A stretch of 5,112 nucleotides of DNA from assembly GCA_964371695.1 (NCBI GenBank), contig CAYJOG010000238.1, positions 1 through 5,112 on the forward strand, written 5' to 3'. Origin of the DNA: CAYJOG01 sp964371695 [NCBI: uncultured bacterium] (lineage in GTDB: Bacteria > CAYJOG01). The notes beneath the pieces are model-generated. The model had not been told where the DNA came from. It saw only the letters and a list, made by a program, of their open reading frames with translations, and ran no database searches. A program made the position numbers and the translations under genes. Below, in pieces: positions 1 through 5,112 of this stretch (positions within the stretch are counted from its first letter, which is position 1; each line of letters begins with the position of its first letter).

Positions 1-125
1 GGCGTCAGGTGGCCTGTTTCTTCACCCAGATGGCCCACCCCCAGGGGCCGGAAGTGTTGCCGCCCACCGGCAAGCTGGACAGGCCCTGCCCCGCACCCCC
101 CAAATCAAAAATCCAGTTGCCGTGA
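1..125 (+). CDS. Possible 3' end of an unidentified gene, cut by the left edge (strand uncertain)
   Basis: Reading frame 3 of the plus strand is open from the edge to a TGA at 123-125, giving about 40 residues with nearly all codons ending in G or C and a proline-rich tail ending KSKIQLP. It would converge on the sigma-factor gene, with 32 bp between stop codons. The opposite strand is an equal rival: a minus frame sharing the same third positions is open from just after the sigma-factor stop to a TGA at 5-7 and contains the stretch GPWGWAIWVKKQ, but it has room for only about 50 codons and no good start codon. GC at third positions therefore cannot decide between them. I recognise no family in either reading. 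What is seen is coding-like composition; the choice of strand is inference. Confidence 0.3.
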   Translation, partial: RQVACFFTQMAHPQGPEVLPPTGKLDRPCPAPPKSKIQLP

Positions 126-136
126 GGAAGAGGGAA

Positions 137-154
137 TGGCGCCGGATCGCGCCA
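137..154. terminator. Hairpin between convergent stops, possible weak terminator
   Basis: A 6-bp perfect stem, TGGCGC (137-142) with GCGCCA (149-154), and a 6-nt loop sit 3 bp beyond the sigma-factor stop codon. On the minus strand the hairpin is followed by a pyrimidine-rich stretch (TTCCCTCTTCCT) rather than a clean T-run, so it is at best a weak intrinsic terminator. If a plus-strand gene does end at 125, the hairpin would lie between convergent genes and could serve both. Confidence 0.3.
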
Positions 155-157
155 ACC

Positions 158-775
158 CTATTTCGCCCCTTTGGCCATCATGGCCCGCAGGCGGCGCACG
201 GCTTTTTTCTTGAGGCGGCTCAGATAACTGGGGCTGATCTGCATTTCGTTGAGCAGATACTCCGAGGGTTTGTCGTGCAGAAAAAGGGCCTCCATCACAC
301 GGCGTTCTTTGTCAGGGAGGCGGCCCACGCACTCCACGAGTTTTTCAAATCGGTCGCTGGTGGCCAGGTCGCTGGCGAAGCGGTCTTCGTCTTCTGGCCC
401 CACCCGAATCACCTTGAGCAGGTCGTCGTCGTAATCCACCCGCGCGCCCTTGAGTTTTTCGCGCTCGATGTAGTTGATGACTGTGCCCCGGATGCGAAAG
501 GGCGCGTAGGTGCTGAACATGTACGAACGCCCAGGGTCAAACCGCTCCACGGCGTCAATCAGCCCCAGGGTGCCCTCCTGAATCATGTCCATGATGATGG
601 CCTGACGGGGGTGCATTTCGGCCACGATCTTGAACACCAGCGGCTGGTAACTGCTGATGATTTTGGCCCTGGCGGCCAGGTCGCCCTGTTGTTTGAAACG
701 CCGCCACAGTTCCTTCTCCTCCTCTTTACTGAGGAGGTCCACTTTCTGAAGTTCTCGCAAATAATCCTTGAACAC
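158..775 (-). CDS. Sigma-70 family RNA polymerase sigma factor (alternative, short)
   Basis: This is a sigma factor that would guide RNA polymerase to a particular promoter set. Counting from the GTG at 775-773 (205 aa), residues 1-27 resemble region 1.2 (DYLRELQKV, then LSKEEEKELWRRF). Residues 31-105 are region 2, with MDMIQEGTLGLIDAVERFDP and then FSTYAPFRIRGTVINYIER, the core-binding and -10 recognition part. Residues about 150-197 are region 4, with LPDKERRVMEALF and a helix-turn-helix ending ISPSYLSRLKKKAVRRLRAM. The linker between is short and acidic (YDDDLL, GPEDEDR), and I see no clear region 3. There is no region 1.1, so it is not the primary sigma factor; the FSTYAPFRIRG stretch recalls the SigB/SigF/FliA branch. 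The frame stays open to a TTG at 880, but that adds a proline/glycine-rich stretch unlike any sigma domain and would place a candidate -10 box inside the gene, so I prefer the GTG. No good Shine-Dalgarno precedes it. It is divergent from a small gene. Its regulon is unknown. Confidence 0.9.
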   Translation of the reverse strand: MFKDYLRELQKVDLLSKEEEKELWRRFKQQGDLAARAKIISSYQPLVFKIVAEMHPRQAIIMDMIQEGTLGLIDAVERFDPGRSYMFSTYAPFRIRGTVINYIEREKLKGARVDYDDDLLKVIRVGPEDEDRFASDLATSDRFEKLVECVGRLPDKERRVMEALFLHDKPSEYLLNEMQISPSYLSRLKKKAVRRLRAMMAKGAK

Positions 776-780
776 GGCGG

Positions 781-833
781 TTGGCCAGGGGTTGGCAGTG
801 TCGCATATTATGTCATGAGCAGGCCAACCAAAA
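781..833. promoter_or_regulatory. Candidate divergent promoter region
   Basis: The only AT-rich core of the divergent intergenic region lies at 804-811. On the minus strand it reads TAATAT (805-810), a 5/6 match to a housekeeping -10 box, 29 nt upstream of the preferred sigma-factor GTG; the best -35 candidate, TTGGTT (826-831), matches 3/6 at a short 15-nt spacing. On the plus strand, TTGGCC (781-786) and CATATT (804-809) are 17 nt apart, each matching consensus at 4/6, and could drive the small gene with a leader of about 95 nt. The core is close to palindromic, as expected if it serves both directions. This is motif reading only. Confidence 0.35.
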
Positions 834-912
834 GGCCGGAAGTTGGCAAGCGGCGGCGGCGGCCCGCCAAAAGCCGCCAAACCGGCAATTCCCTGGCCCC
901 GGGGCGGATGTT

Positions 913-1167
913 ATGGGCATGTCCAAGAAGAAAACCGTCAGCCACAGCCTGGGCACCCGCCGCCTGGCCCGCCGCCTGGAGGACCTGCTGGATTTTCTGG
1001 TGGAGGGAGAAAGCGCCCTCCTGCGCCAGCCCATCAGTCAGGCCCGTTGGCTCACGCTGGCCCACCTGCTCAAGAACAGCCGCGAAGAACTGGTGGACAC
1101 CCTGCCCCTGCTGCACCCTCCCCAGCAGGAATACCTCATGACGCTGCTCACACTGAAGGTGGCGTGA
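913..1167 (+). CDS. Small uncharacterised protein, divergent from the sigma factor
   Basis: I do not recognise a family. The frame gives 84 residues from ATG 913, or 82 from ATG 919; a G-rich stretch GGGGCGG (901-907) just upstream could act as a weak Shine-Dalgarno for either. Coding is supported by almost uniform G/C third positions and a natural composition. The protein starts with a lysine-rich MSKKK patch, followed by an Arg/Leu-rich probable helix (TRRLARRLEDLLDFLVEG), a second helix around ARWLTLAHLLKNS, and a third after HPPQQEYLMTLL. It has no signal peptide, membrane span or cysteine motif, so it is probably a small, soluble, cytoplasmic, mostly helical protein. It shares a 137-bp control region with the sigma factor, and its stop is 10 bp from the stop of the convergent phosphorylase gene. 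A role in controlling the sigma factor is possible from position alone, with no sequence evidence. The longer in-frame opening back to 781 is not used here because it runs through the promoter region and has poor composition. Confidence 0.7.
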   Translation: MGMSKKKTVSHSLGTRRLARRLEDLLDFLVEGESALLRQPISQARWLTLAHLLKNSREELVDTLPLLHPPQQEYLMTLLTLKVA

Positions 1168-1177
1168 TCGTCAGTCG

Positions 1178-2737
1178 TTATTCAATCGCCATCAGGCTGT
1201 TGTGGTCGGTGAGGAACTGAAGGGCGTATTCCATTTCGCCTTCGGTTTCGGCGTGCAGGGTAAAAAGGATGTCGCCTTTCTGCACCTGCTGGCCCAGGCC
1301 CACGTGCAGCTCCACGCCAGCGGCCTTTGCCTCTGGCGCGCCCGCCAGTCGCGCCACCTTGGCCAGTTTGCGGTTGTCCATGGCGGTGATCACGCCAGAG
1401 CCCGCGCTTTTTATATCGTGGCGCAGCGGCGCGATGGGCGGCTCGAACAGCCCGCCCTGGGCCCGGCAGATGGCCTGAAACTTCTCCCATCCCGCGCCGC
1501 TTTCCAGGGTTTTGCTGGCCATGGCCTCTCCCTGGCCTTCCTTCGCCTTGCCGCACATCTCCAGCAACTGGCCGCTCAAAAACAGCGCCCGCCGCCTCAG
1601 CTCGGCATTGGCCTGGGGGTGGCCCGTGAGCACCGCCAGCACATCGCGGGCCTCCAGCGCCGGGCCAATGCCGCTGCCCACCGGCGCGTTGCCGTCGGTG
1701 AGCACCACTTTCAGTTTCAGGCCAAAGTGGCTGGCCACGATAGAGAGATTTTCTTCGAGCAGGCGGGCGTTGTCTTCGCTGCGCACCTTGGCGGTGGGGC
1801 CCACGGGAATATCCAGCAACACGTGGGTGGAACCGGCGGCGATTTTTTTGCTCAGCACCGAGGCCACCAGTTGGCCTTCGCTGTCCAGGTCCAGGGCGCG
1901 CTCCACGCGGATGAGAATGTCATCGGCGGGCGAAAGGCTGGCAGCCGCGCCCCAGGCCAGACAGCCACCCTCCTGCTCCACCACGCGGCGCATTTCGTCC
2001 ATGCTCAGCGACACGCGGGTGAGGGTTTCCATGGTGTCTGCCGTGCCAGAGGCCGAGGTGATGGCCCGTGACGAGGTTTTGGGCATGAGCAGGCCGTGGC
2101 AGGTGAGCAGGGCCACCACGATGGGTGTGGTGCGGTTGCCGGGAATGCCCCCCACGCAGTGTTTGTCGGCCACCACCGCGCCGGGCCAGTGCAGCCGCTG
2201 ACCCGCCTGCACCATGGCGTGGGTCAGCCCCGCCATTTCGGTGGCGCTCAGGCGATTGCCCCCGCAGGCAGCAATAAAAGCCGCCAGGTGTACGTCGGCG
2301 TAATGGCCCGCCACCACGTCATTGATGATGGCTTCAAAGTCGGCCTGTTCCAGCACGCGGCCAAACACCTTGGCCCGCACATACTTCAGTGAATCCAGCG
2401 GCGCCGGGTGGGCAAAGCGGGCAGGTTCGCCCTCGTGGGCGTCCAGCAACCGCCACGCGGCTTCGCTCAGGCCCGCCTGATGCTGGCCCAGCAGGTCGCC
2501 CCTCACCAGATTGAGCGTGGCCACGATGTGTTTTTTGGCCGTGGTCACCTCCACCCGGTTCATGCTTTCAAACCCCTCGCTGCGGGCCACGGCGCTGTCT
2601 TCGCGCAGATACAGCACCGGCTCCTGATGGGTATCAATGCCCAGGCGGTGCAGCAGCAGACACCCCCGCGTGTGGGGGGCGTCGGGGCAGTTTTTGGGGG
2701 GGATGTGAGAGGTCAATGGAAGTCTGCACTCGCGCAA
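1178..2737 (-). CDS. Thymidine phosphorylase family protein (long, AMP-phosphorylase-like type)
   Basis: This belongs to the pyrimidine-nucleoside/AMP phosphorylase family, which splits a nucleoside or nucleotide with phosphate into free base and a (deoxy)ribose phosphate, in the cytoplasm, for salvage or carbon recovery. Counting from the TTG at 2737 (519 aa), the extra N-terminal domain typical of the roughly 500-residue branch starts near residue 33 (GIDTHQEPVLYLRED, then ARSEGFE). The glycosyltransferase core has DKHCVGGIPGNRTTP (191-205) and the family signature KTSSRAITSASGTADTME (220-237), then SPADDILIRVERALDLD (269-285). The C-terminal PYNP-type domain spans about 440-519 (KSAGSGVITAMDNRKLAK). 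Active-site segments look intact and length is normal. Archaeal AMP phosphorylases and bacterial 'putative thymidine phosphorylases' share these motifs, so the substrate cannot be fixed by reading; no RuBisCO or ribose-1,5-bisphosphate isomerase gene is in view. The start is unclear: TTG 2737, TTG 2716 or a CTG near 2659-2653 are the options, with no good ribosome site, and the first 25-30 residues look non-family. The gene ends tail to tail with the small plus-strand gene. Confidence 0.88.
   Translation of the reverse strand: MRECRLPLTSHIPPKNCPDAPHTRGCLLLHRLGIDTHQEPVLYLREDSAVARSEGFESMNRVEVTTAKKHIVATLNLVRGDLLGQHQAGLSEAAWRLLDAHEGEPARFAHPAPLDSLKYVRAKVFGRVLEQADFEAIINDVVAGHYADVHLAAFIAACGGNRLSATEMAGLTHAMVQAGQRLHWPGAVVADKHCVGGIPGNRTTPIVVALLTCHGLLMPKTSSRAITSASGTADTMETLTRVSLSMDEMRRVVEQEGGCLAWGAAASLSPADDILIRVERALDLDSEGQLVASVLSKKIAAGSTHVLLDIPVGPTAKVRSEDNARLLEENLSIVASHFGLKLKVVLTDGNAPVGSGIGPALEARDVLAVLTGHPQANAELRRRALFLSGQLLEMCGKAKEGQGEAMASKTLESGAGWEKFQAICRAQGGLFEPPIAPLRHDIKSAGSGVITAMDNRKLAKVARLAGAPEAKAAGVELHVGLGQQVQKGDILFTLHAETEGEMEYALQFLTDHNSLMAIE
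2674..2702 (+). other. G-run cluster, possible G-quadruplex
   Basis: Within 29 bp the plus strand carries runs of six (2674-2679), four (2684-2687) and seven (2696-2702) guanines. Splitting the seven-G run gives four G-tracts, but one loop would be 8 nt, just over the usual limit, so this is a borderline quadruplex motif. It lies on the template strand of the phosphorylase gene, in the doubtful N-terminal stretch, where a structure could slow polymerase. On the coding strand the same bases form a C-rich leader. Confidence 0.3.
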
Positions 2738-2754
2738 TCTTGTTTTGTTTCCGG

Positions 2755-2783
2755 ATTATTTCCCTCACCCGGCGCGCTGTTGC
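2755..2783 (-). promoter_or_regulatory. Candidate promoter for the phosphorylase gene
   Basis: On the minus strand AATAAT (2755-2760) matches the -10 consensus at 5/6. Seventeen bases upstream, GCAACA (2778-2783) matches the -35 consensus at 3/6. Transcription would begin near 2748, about 10 nt before the TTG at 2737, which leaves little room for a ribosome site there and fits better with a start codon further downstream. The weak -35 and the overlapping dyad would suit an activated or repressed promoter. This is motif reading only. Confidence 0.3.
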
Positions 2784-2790
2784 CGGTGAG
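2764..2790. repeat. Dyad over the candidate phosphorylase promoter
   Basis: CTCACC, one bulged C, then GGC (2764-2773) is the reverse complement of GCCGGTGAG (2782-2790) across an 8-nt loop, giving a 9-bp stem with a one-base bulge. It covers the spacer and -35 of the candidate promoter. Neither strand has a T-run after it, so it is unlikely to be an intrinsic terminator; a DNA operator or an RNA hairpin in gyrA read-through transcripts are the alternatives. Confidence 0.4.
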
Positions 2791-2809
2791 CGGCCATTTC
2801 TGTCAGGTT

Positions 2810-2842
2810 TAAAAAAAGCTGAAGGATTACAGGGTTTTTTTA
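2810..2842. repeat. A-tract/T-tract inverted repeat
   Basis: TAAAAAAA (2810-2817) and TTTTTTTA (2835-2842) form a perfect 8-bp inverted repeat around a 17-nt spacer, directly beside the left REP unit. On the minus strand, the direction of gyrA transcription, the second arm is a T-run (GCTTTTTTTAA), so the structure could help stop transcripts leaving gyrA. However, the stem is all A-T and weak. A bent or DNase-resistant AT spacer is another possibility. Confidence 0.35.
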
Positions 2843-2874
2843 AGTAGCCCCGGCGTCTCGCCGGGAGTATTGGC

Positions 2875-2889
2875 CGCGCCGGAGGCGCG
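2875..2889. repeat. First hairpin inside the REPIN spacer
   Basis: CGCGCC (2875-2880) pairs with GGCGCG (2884-2889) around a GGA triloop. It is a compact 6-bp G/C stem resembling the REP arms in design (short stem, three-base loop) but with a different sequence and no GTAG head. Confidence 0.5.
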
Positions 2890-2934
2890 CACCTTTTTGT
2901 CTTCCCCCACTTCACTGAAAAACTTCTGTATTGC

Positions 2935-2953
2935 GCCGCCTGCGGCGGTTTTT
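2935..2953 (+). terminator. Terminator-like hairpin inside the REPIN spacer
   Basis: CCGCC (2936-2940) pairs with GGCGG (2944-2948) around a TGC loop, extended by a G-T pair, and a TTTTT run (2949-2953) follows. On the plus strand this has the form of an intrinsic terminator. No plus-strand gene precedes it, since both neighbours are transcribed from the minus strand, so it would only block antisense transcription. It may simply be part of the repeat's spacer. Confidence 0.35.
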
Positions 2954-3071
2954 ATTCTCCCGGCGAGACGCCGGGGCTACAGGTTACTGACAGCAACGGG
3001 AGAGGATTTCTCTTTCTCCTTTTATACGTCTCCAAACAGGCCGATCTGCTTGCGGTGAGGTTTTAACTTGC

Positions 3072-5112
3072 CTAGCCGCCCTCCGTGTCGTCTTCTTCGG
3101 GGGGCGTCACGTCAATGGCCATCACCTCGTCGCCTTCGCCCAGGTTGATGAGTTTCACGCCCTGGGTGTTGCGGCCGATGTTGCGGATGTCCTTGAGCTT
3201 CTGGCGGTTGAGGATGCCGTTTTTGGTGATGATGATCAGCTCGTCTTCTTTCTCGGCCAGGGCGATGCCCAGCACCTTGCCCACCTTGGGGGTGGTCTTC
3301 ATGGTGATGAGGCCCTTGCCGCCCCGGTTCTGGCGGCGATATTCCGTAAAGCGCGTGAGTTTGCCCATGCCCCGGTTGCTCACCACCAGCAGCGAAAGGT
3401 CGTCGTTCACCAGCGCCATGCCGATCACCATGTCCCCGGCCCGCAGGTCAATGCCGCTCACGCCCTGGGTGTCTCGGCTGAGGGGGCGGGCCTGCTCACT
3501 GGAGAACCGGATGCTGAGGCCATCGCGGGTGGCGAGAATCACATCGTTGTCCTTTTCCATCTGGGCCACGGCGCACAGGTCGTCTCCGTCTTTCAGACGC
3601 ATGGCGATCAGCCCCATGCTGATGCGGCTGTTGTATTCCGAAAGCGCGGTTTTCTTCACCATGCCGTGGGTGGTTGCCATGAGCAGGAACTTGCCCTGGG
3701 CTTCGTCAAAGTCTTTGAGAGGAATGATGGCCTGGATGGTTTCTTCAGAGTCCATCTTCAGCACGTTCACCGCTGCGATGCCCTTGGCGATGCGGCTGCC
3801 CACGGGCACTTCGTGGGTCTTGATGCGGTAACACTTGCCCTTGTTGGTGAAGAAGAGCAAAAAGTGATGGGTGTTGCTCACGCACAGGTGATTCACCACG
3901 TCTTCGCCCCGGGTGGTGAGGCCCTTGATGCCCTTGCCGCCCCGGTGCTGGCTGCGGTAAGTGCTGAGCGGCGTGCGCTTGATGTAACCCGATTGGGTGA
4001 CCGTGACCACCACTTCTTCTTCCTGAATCAGGTCTTCTTCGTCAAACTCACCCAGTTCGCCCTGAATGCGCGTGCGCCGGGCGTCGCCGTATTTTTCCCG
4101 CACGTCGGTGAGGTCTTCGCGGATGAGTTCCAGAATCTTGCGTTCGTCGGCCAGAATGGCCTGAAGTTCGGCGATGCGTTTTTGCAGCTCGGCGTATTCC
4201 TCTTGCAGTTTTTTGGTTTCCAGCGCCGTGAGGCGGGACAAGCGCATTTCGAGAATCGCACTGGCCTGAATCTCGCTCAGTTTGTATTTCTCCATCAGGC
4301 CCGTGCGGGCCTGATCAGCATCGCGGCTGGCCTTGATGAGGGCGATCACGCCGTCAATGTCCTGCAGGGCGATGAGCAGACCTTCCAGAATGTGTGCCCG
4401 CTCCTGGGCCTTCCGCAGTTCATGCTCGGTGCGGCGGCGCAACACCACGCGGCGGTGGTCCAGATAATGCGTGAGCATTTCCTTGAGCGACAGCTCGCGG
4501 GGCTGGCCCTTGACGAGCGCCAGGTTGATGATGCCGAAGGTGTTCTGCAGCGAGGTCATTTTGTAGATTTTGTTGAGCACCACCTGGGGGTGGGCGTCGC
4601 GGCGCAGCTCGATCACCACGCGCATGCCCTCGCGGTTGGATTCGTCGCGGATGTCGGTGATGCCATCGAGCTTTTTCTCGCGCACCAGTTCGGCCATGCG
4701 CTCGATCATGGCGGCCTTGTTCACCTGATAAGGCACCTCGGTGATCACGATGCGATACTTGCCGCTCTTGCCCTCTTCGATTTCGGCCACACCCCGCACC
4801 AGCACCTTGCCCCGGCCCGTGGTGTAGGCCTGACGAATGCCCTCTTTGCCCAGAATGATGCCGCCGGTGGGGAAATCCGGCCCCCGCACTTTTTTCATCA
4901 ACTCTTCCAGCGTCACGCCGTCATAACTCACCGTGTTGTCAGAGCCAACCTCCATTTTTTCCACCACCAGCAGACAGGCGTCCACCAGTTCCCGCAGGTT
5001 GTGGGGGGGAATGTTGGTGGCCATGCCCACGGCGATGCCGCCAGAGCCGTTCATGAGCAGGTTGGGAATGCGGGCGGGCAGCACGGTGGGTGCGGTTTCC
5101 TCACCGTCAAAG
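3072..5112 (-). CDS. gyrA: DNA gyrase subunit A, 5' end beyond the window
   Basis: GyrA is the DNA-cleaving and wrapping subunit of gyrase (A2B2), which adds negative supercoils using ATP bound by GyrB. The frame enters from the right edge; the first full codon is at 5111, giving 679 residues, and the GTG at 5084 is internal because FDGEETAPT before it matches the family. By comparison with E. coli GyrA about 150 residues are missing, including the winged helix with the catalytic tyrosine and the quinolone-resistance region. Seen in order: [28 protein letters not shown] (77-84), TGRGKV (98-103), EVPYQVNK (125-132), [12 protein letters not shown] (217-228), the [20 protein letters not shown] segment (275-294), a long heptad-like coiled coil to about 345, and then a six-bladed C-terminal wrapping domain. 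The GyrA box reads QHRGGKG (388-394), with an echo, QNRGGKG, in a later blade (594-600). The intact box and full set of blades favour GyrA over ParC. The tail is acidic (EEDDTEGG). No break is seen. Confidence 0.96.
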   Translation of the reverse strand, partial: FDGEETAPTVLPARIPNLLMNGSGGIAVGMATNIPPHNLRELVDACLLVVEKMEVGSDNTVSYDGVTLEELMKKVRGPDFPTGGIILGKEGIRQAYTTGRGKVLVRGVAEIEEGKSGKYRIVITEVPYQVNKAAMIERMAELVREKKLDGITDIRDESNREGMRVVIELRRDAHPQVVLNKIYKMTSLQNTFGIINLALVKGQPRELSLKEMLTHYLDHRRVVLRRRTEHELRKAQERAHILEGLLIALQDIDGVIALIKASRDADQARTGLMEKYKLSEIQASAILEMRLSRLTALETKKLQEEYAELQKRIAELQAILADERKILELIREDLTDVREKYGDARRTRIQGELGEFDEEDLIQEEEVVVTVTQSGYIKRTPLSTYRSQHRGGKGIKGLTTRGEDVVNHLCVSNTHHFLLFFTNKGKCYRIKTHEVPVGSRIAKGIAAVNVLKMDSEETIQAIIPLKDFDEAQGKFLLMATTHGMVKKTALSEYNSRISMGLIAMRLKDGDDLCAVAQMEKDNDVILATRDGLSIRFSSEQARPLSRDTQGVSGIDLRAGDMVIGMALVNDDLSLLVVSNRGMGKLTRFTEYRRQNRGGKGLITMKTTPKVGKVLGIALAEKEDELIIITKNGILNRQKLKDIRNIGRNTQGVKLINLGEGDEVMAIDVTPPEEDDTEGG

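Larger units (their letters stand above)
2844..2980. repeat. REPIN-like element: two inverted GTAG-headed REP units
   Basis: The 24-bp arms at 2844-2867 and 2957-2980 are perfect reverse complements separated by 89 bp. Each arm begins, from the outer side, with GTAG, followed by C and a small palindrome: stem CCCGGCG, loop TCT, stem CGCCGGG. GTAG plus an imperfect palindrome is the known form of REP sequences handled by RAYT (REP-associated tyrosine) transposases, and two such units facing each other at roughly 100 bp is the known REPIN layout. The spacer adds two further hairpins. In transcripts from gyrA the whole element could fold into one long hairpin that protects the 3' end of the message. 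No transposase gene is in the window, so mobilisation would be in trans. The assignment rests on structure; other copies in the genome would confirm it. Confidence 0.75.
2738..3071. other. Structured gap between gyrA and the phosphorylase gene
   Basis: These 334 bp hold no gene I can support. From the gyrA side there are first about 90 bp of mixed sequence without a clear terminator, then the REPIN-like element, the A/T-tract inverted repeat, and the dyad with the candidate phosphorylase promoter. Openings on both strands across the REP arms read ILPARRRGY, which is simply the REP sequence translated. A TATAAA on the minus strand (3021-3026) has no acceptable -35 partner. Confidence 0.7.

Noticed and set aside
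122-1141. 339-residue plus-strand opening across the sigma-factor gene
   Set aside because: It lies antisense to clear sigma regions 2 and 4 and has histidine/proline-rich composition typical of an antisense shadow in GC-rich DNA.
1202-2201. Long plus-strand openings across the phosphorylase gene
   Set aside because: They are antisense to conserved catalytic motifs and rich in alanine, arginine and histidine with no domain resemblance.
2634-2915. 93-residue minus-strand opening containing ILPARRRGY
   Set aside because: It translates a REP arm and then overlaps the phosphorylase 5' region in another frame; there is no family match.
2844-2980. CRISPR array or insertion sequence
   Set aside because: There are only two units, inverted rather than direct, with no regular spacers, no transposase frame and no clear target-site duplication.
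3021-3026. TATAAA as a promoter downstream of gyrA on the minus strand
   Set aside because: The hexamer at the proper -35 distance has essentially no match, and no gene starts soon after it.
2870-3058. 62-residue plus-strand opening containing ILPARRRGY
   Set aside because: It starts at a TTG inside the REPIN and reads through the opposite arm; the shared peptide is the inverted repeat itself.
3072-5084. gyrA starting at the GTG at 5084
   Set aside because: Conserved family residues (FDGEE) continue upstream in frame to the edge, and the N-terminal catalytic domain would be missing.

Overview
The window is a GC-rich piece of ordinary bacterial chromosome with four recognisable genes. Reading left to right, these are a sigma-70 family sigma factor (minus strand), a small uncharacterised protein divergent from it (plus strand), a thymidine phosphorylase family enzyme of the long, AMP-phosphorylase-like type (minus strand), and most of DNA gyrase subunit A (minus strand), whose 5' end lies beyond the right edge. 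Almost all coding third positions are G or C. I cannot name the organism. Housekeeping gyrA, the RAYT-type GTAG repeat and the style of the sigma factor say free-living bacterium, and nothing points to a plasmid, phage or genomic island.

Layout: positions 1-157 hold the end of something coding-like whose strand I cannot settle, and a small hairpin next to the sigma-factor stop codon. The sigma factor (158-775) and the small protein (913-1167) diverge from a 137-bp region with an AT-rich core and a cluster of TTGGC/GCCAA words. The small gene then runs tail to tail into the phosphorylase gene with only 10 bp between the stop codons. The phosphorylase gene (1178-2737) has an uncertain start.

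The 334-bp gap between the gyrA stop and the phosphorylase start is the most structured part of the window. It holds a 137-bp REPIN-like element: two perfect 24-bp GTAG-headed REP units in inverted orientation, with two more hairpins between them. Next to it are an A-tract/T-tract inverted repeat and a dyad over a candidate phosphorylase promoter.

The genes do not form an obvious pathway. gyrA and the phosphorylase gene share a strand, but the large gap and the REPIN argue against a tight operon. The divergent sigma factor and small protein share one control region, and a regulatory link between them is possible but unproven. I did not find a convincing new system. The REPIN and the sigma factor/small protein pair are the items most worth following.
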